Of a DNA stretch of 64,000 bases, positions 62,328 to 64,000 are shown piece after piece. Each line of letters opens with the position of its first letter. Within the stretch, counting starts at the first letter, position 1. The notes under the pieces are model-generated. The model was not told the origin of the DNA and made no database searches. It worked only from the letters and a program-made list of their open reading frames with translations. Source of the DNA: Bacteroidota bacterium (GTDB lineage Bacteria > Bacteroidota > Bacteroidia > B-17B0 > Aurantibacillaceae); contig CANFTW010000013.1 of NCBI GenBank assembly GCA_947450025.1, positions 1 through 64,000 on the forward strand. The letters are read 5' to 3'. The translations under genes were made by a program, and so were the position numbers.

Positions 62328-64000
62328 ATGAAATTATTCAAAGCATTCTCAATGGCGTTAATAATCGGTTTAACATTCTCGTCATCATACAGTAAAGCTC
62401 AATCCTACAATACCATGTGGATTCCAGATACCTTATCTGGAACAAATTTTAACCTTGCTGTAAAAGACACTTTTAAACAAATTGTGAATACCGGGAATCA
62501 AACCATTACAGGAGGAATAAATGGCAATATTTGGGGACCAACCATCTTTTTTCAAAAAGGTGATTCGGTACATTTTAATGTCCATAATTATTTAAATGAT
62601 TCAACAACTATACATTGGCATGGTATGCATTTACCTGCAGTGATGGATGGTGGACCACATCAAGTAATACCTCCAGGAACTATTTGGAAACCCTATTGGA
62701 AAGTTACCAACGATGCAGCAACATATTGGTATCATCCACACTTACATGAAATGACCATGGAGCAAATCACAAAAGGTCTAGGAGGTTTAATCATCGTGAG
62801 AGATCCTGTTGAAAGAGCTTTGGCACTTCCTAGAACTTATGGCGTGGATGATATCCCTTTGGTTTTAACAGATAGAGACATCACTACTTCTAATCAGTTT
62901 AGTGTAGTACCTTATGGAGATAGTATGATGGTGAATGGCACGTTAAGAGCCAAATACAATGTTCCTGCTCAAATTGTTAGATTCAGAATTTTAAACGGTG
63001 CCATCGAAAGAGCCTATAATATTGGGTTTAGCGACAATAGAAGTTTTTCAGTGATTGCAAGTGATGGTGGATTATTAAATGCTCCAGTTGCGGTAACGCG
63101 ATATGAATTGCATCCGGGAGAACGAATTGAAATATTAGTAAGTTTTAATGGTCAATCAGGACAATCATATGATTTAAAAGCTTATAATTCCACCTTAGCA
63201 AATTTTGTAGCAGGGAGCGAAAATTTTCCGAATGGACCATTTGCAAATTATCTAGGCAAAAAAGATTTTGTGATGGTACATTTTAATGTGGTTGCTCAAA
63301 CGGTTTCTCCTTCTCCCATCACAAGTATACCATCTGCTTTAAGAACTAATACTTTGTTAAGTTCTGCAAATGCTGCGATTACAAGATCATTAACCATTAG
63401 TGACAGTGCTGGTGTAACAAGTACGACCATTTTAGGACCTAATGCGTTTATCATTAATCATAAATTATTTAACATTAATCAAATTGATTATAAAGTGCCA
63501 CTAAATAATACAGAAATATGGCAAATAACCAATTCTGGTGTTTTTACTCATCCATTTCATATTCATGATGTAGAATTTAATATCATTTCAGTTAATGGTG
63601 TAGCACCAACAGCTGCTCAAGCAGGATGGAAAGATGTAGTTGTTGTTCCTGGTGCCACGGGAGCAGGGCCTGGAGGAGGAGGTACACCAAGTGTCGTTAA
63701 ATTTATTGCAAAATTTGAAGATTATGCGGATAGTATTCATCCATTTATGTTTCATTGTCATATATCTTTGCATGAAGACGAAGGAATGATGGGACAGTTT
63801 GTAGTGAAAGACCAAAGCACAACGACAGCTTTAGCTCAAGCGCAAAAAGAAAGCAAAGATTTTACACTTTATCCAAACCCTGCAAACGATCGATTGTTTG
63901 TAAACTTTAATCATCCATCTATGCAGGCATATTATATAAAATTAAATAATGCTGTTGGTAAAACATTATATATGTTACCTCGCCCAGAGTTAAATAATGG
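62328..64000 (+). CDS. Multicopper oxidase with T9SS domain, cut by the window edge
   Basis: This gene runs past the window end, so no stop is seen. From ATG 62328 it has a signal peptide (MALIIGLTFSSSYSKA) and about 557 residues so far. All copper motifs are visible: HWHG (~95), WYHPHLH (~133), HPFHIHD (~407) and MFHCHISLHEDEGMM (~474), so four copper sites of a CueO/bilirubin-oxidase-like laccase. A Met after the last His suggests a normal T1 axial ligand. From ~residue 512 (FTLYPNPANDRLFVNF) the type A sorting domain begins, so it is exported by the type IX system. Possible roles: copper or iron oxidation, phenol oxidation. It diverges from gap. Confidence 0.93.
   Translation, partial: MKLFKAFSMALIIGLTFSSSYSKAQSYNTMWIPDTLSGTNFNLAVKDTFKQIVNTGNQTITGGINGNIWGPTIFFQKGDSVHFNVHNYLNDSTTIHWHGMHLPAVMDGGPHQVIPPGTIWKPYWKVTNDAATYWYHPHLHEMTMEQITKGLGGLIIVRDPVERALALPRTYGVDDIPLVLTDRDITTSNQFSVVPYGDSMMVNGTLRAKYNVPAQIVRFRILNGAIERAYNIGFSDNRSFSVIASDGGLLNAPVAVTRYELHPGERIEILVSFNGQSGQSYDLKAYNSTLANFVAGSENFPNGPFANYLGKKDFVMVHFNVVAQTVSPSPITSIPSALRTNTLLSSANAAITRSLTISDSAGVTSTTILGPNAFIINHKLFNINQIDYKVPLNNTEIWQITNSGVFTHPFHIHDVEFNIISVNGVAPTAAQAGWKDVVVVPGATGAGPGGGGTPSVVKFIAKFEDYADSIHPFMFHCHISLHEDEGMMGQFVVKDQSTTTALAQAQKESKDFTLYPNPANDRLFVNFNHPSMQAYYIKLNNAVGKTLYMLPRPELNN

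Noticed and set aside
63588..63815. 75-codon ORF antisense to the multicopper oxidase
   Set aside because: Overlaps the T1 copper motif on the other strand, which is firmly assigned.

Overview
The window is AT-rich chromosomal DNA from a member of the Bacteroidota; I cannot name the genus. The evidence is consistent: several proteins carry type IX secretion (T9SS) C-terminal sorting domains, of type A at 18533-21562 and 37066-39015 and in the cut-off gene at 62328, and of type B (gliding-motility/CHU_C) at 56470-57522. There is a GLPGLI protein beside an outer-membrane CarboxypepD_reg/beta-barrel receptor, a DUF6089-type pair, a two-propeller SpoIIE sensor, promoter -7 elements of the form TAnnTTTG, almost no Shine-Dalgarno sites, and a tmRNA with a GEENSYAMAA tag. 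I see no insertion sequence, prophage, CRISPR array, rRNA or tRNA gene. Most of the window is ordinary core genome.

Layout. 1-11.3 kb: secreted protein, CDF metal transporter, tRNA CCA-adding enzyme, thiamine-binding-like protein, SRPBCC protein, pyrE diverging from a Nudix hydrolase, a LacI-type regulator, lpdA, a TPR protein, then a GNAT/membrane-protein operon. 11.4-21.6 kb: FtsB/DivIC-like protein, a saccharopine/alanine-dehydrogenase-family enzyme, ssrA, then three envelope genes on one strand: a 1261-residue propeller/Y_Y_Y/SpoIIE phosphatase, a coiled-coil lipoprotein and a 1009-residue repeat protein exported by T9SS. 21.7-27.4 kb: a rhodanese-like protein, a LOG-family hydrolase and an RNA-remodelling cluster of three DEAD-box helicases with two almost identical cold-shock-domain genes. 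27.4-36.9 kb: DUF983, MBL-fold/rhodanese enzyme, Prc-type protease, NdpA-like nucleoid protein, a tandem outer-membrane pair, inositol monophosphatase and an aminotransferase. 37-48.3 kb: a PNGase F-like secreted protein, rpsO-pnp, GNAT, rlmF, serine hydrolase, a Dus enzyme and valS. 48.4-51.7 kb: three tandem DUF1573 genes, tsaE, a predicted barrel protein and ribH. 51.7-64 kb: TPR membrane protein, an MbnP/MbnH-like operon, DEAH helicase, T9SS type B protein, GLPGLI/receptor operon, gap, and a multicopper oxidase that runs off the right edge.

Points worth following up: a Dus gene whose conserved N-terminus has no ATG/GTG/TTG in frame; an intrinsic-terminator hairpin inside the first codons of the third DUF1573 gene; three convergent gene pairs that each share the same TTAA stop overlap; a MbnP/MbnH-like pair with a third lipoprotein; a 14-blade sensor phosphatase; and an upstream ORF overlapping the start of a DEAD-box helicase. 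I did not find a clearly new multi-gene system; the closest candidates are the sensor phosphatase/lipoprotein/adhesin set and the MbnP/MbnH operon.
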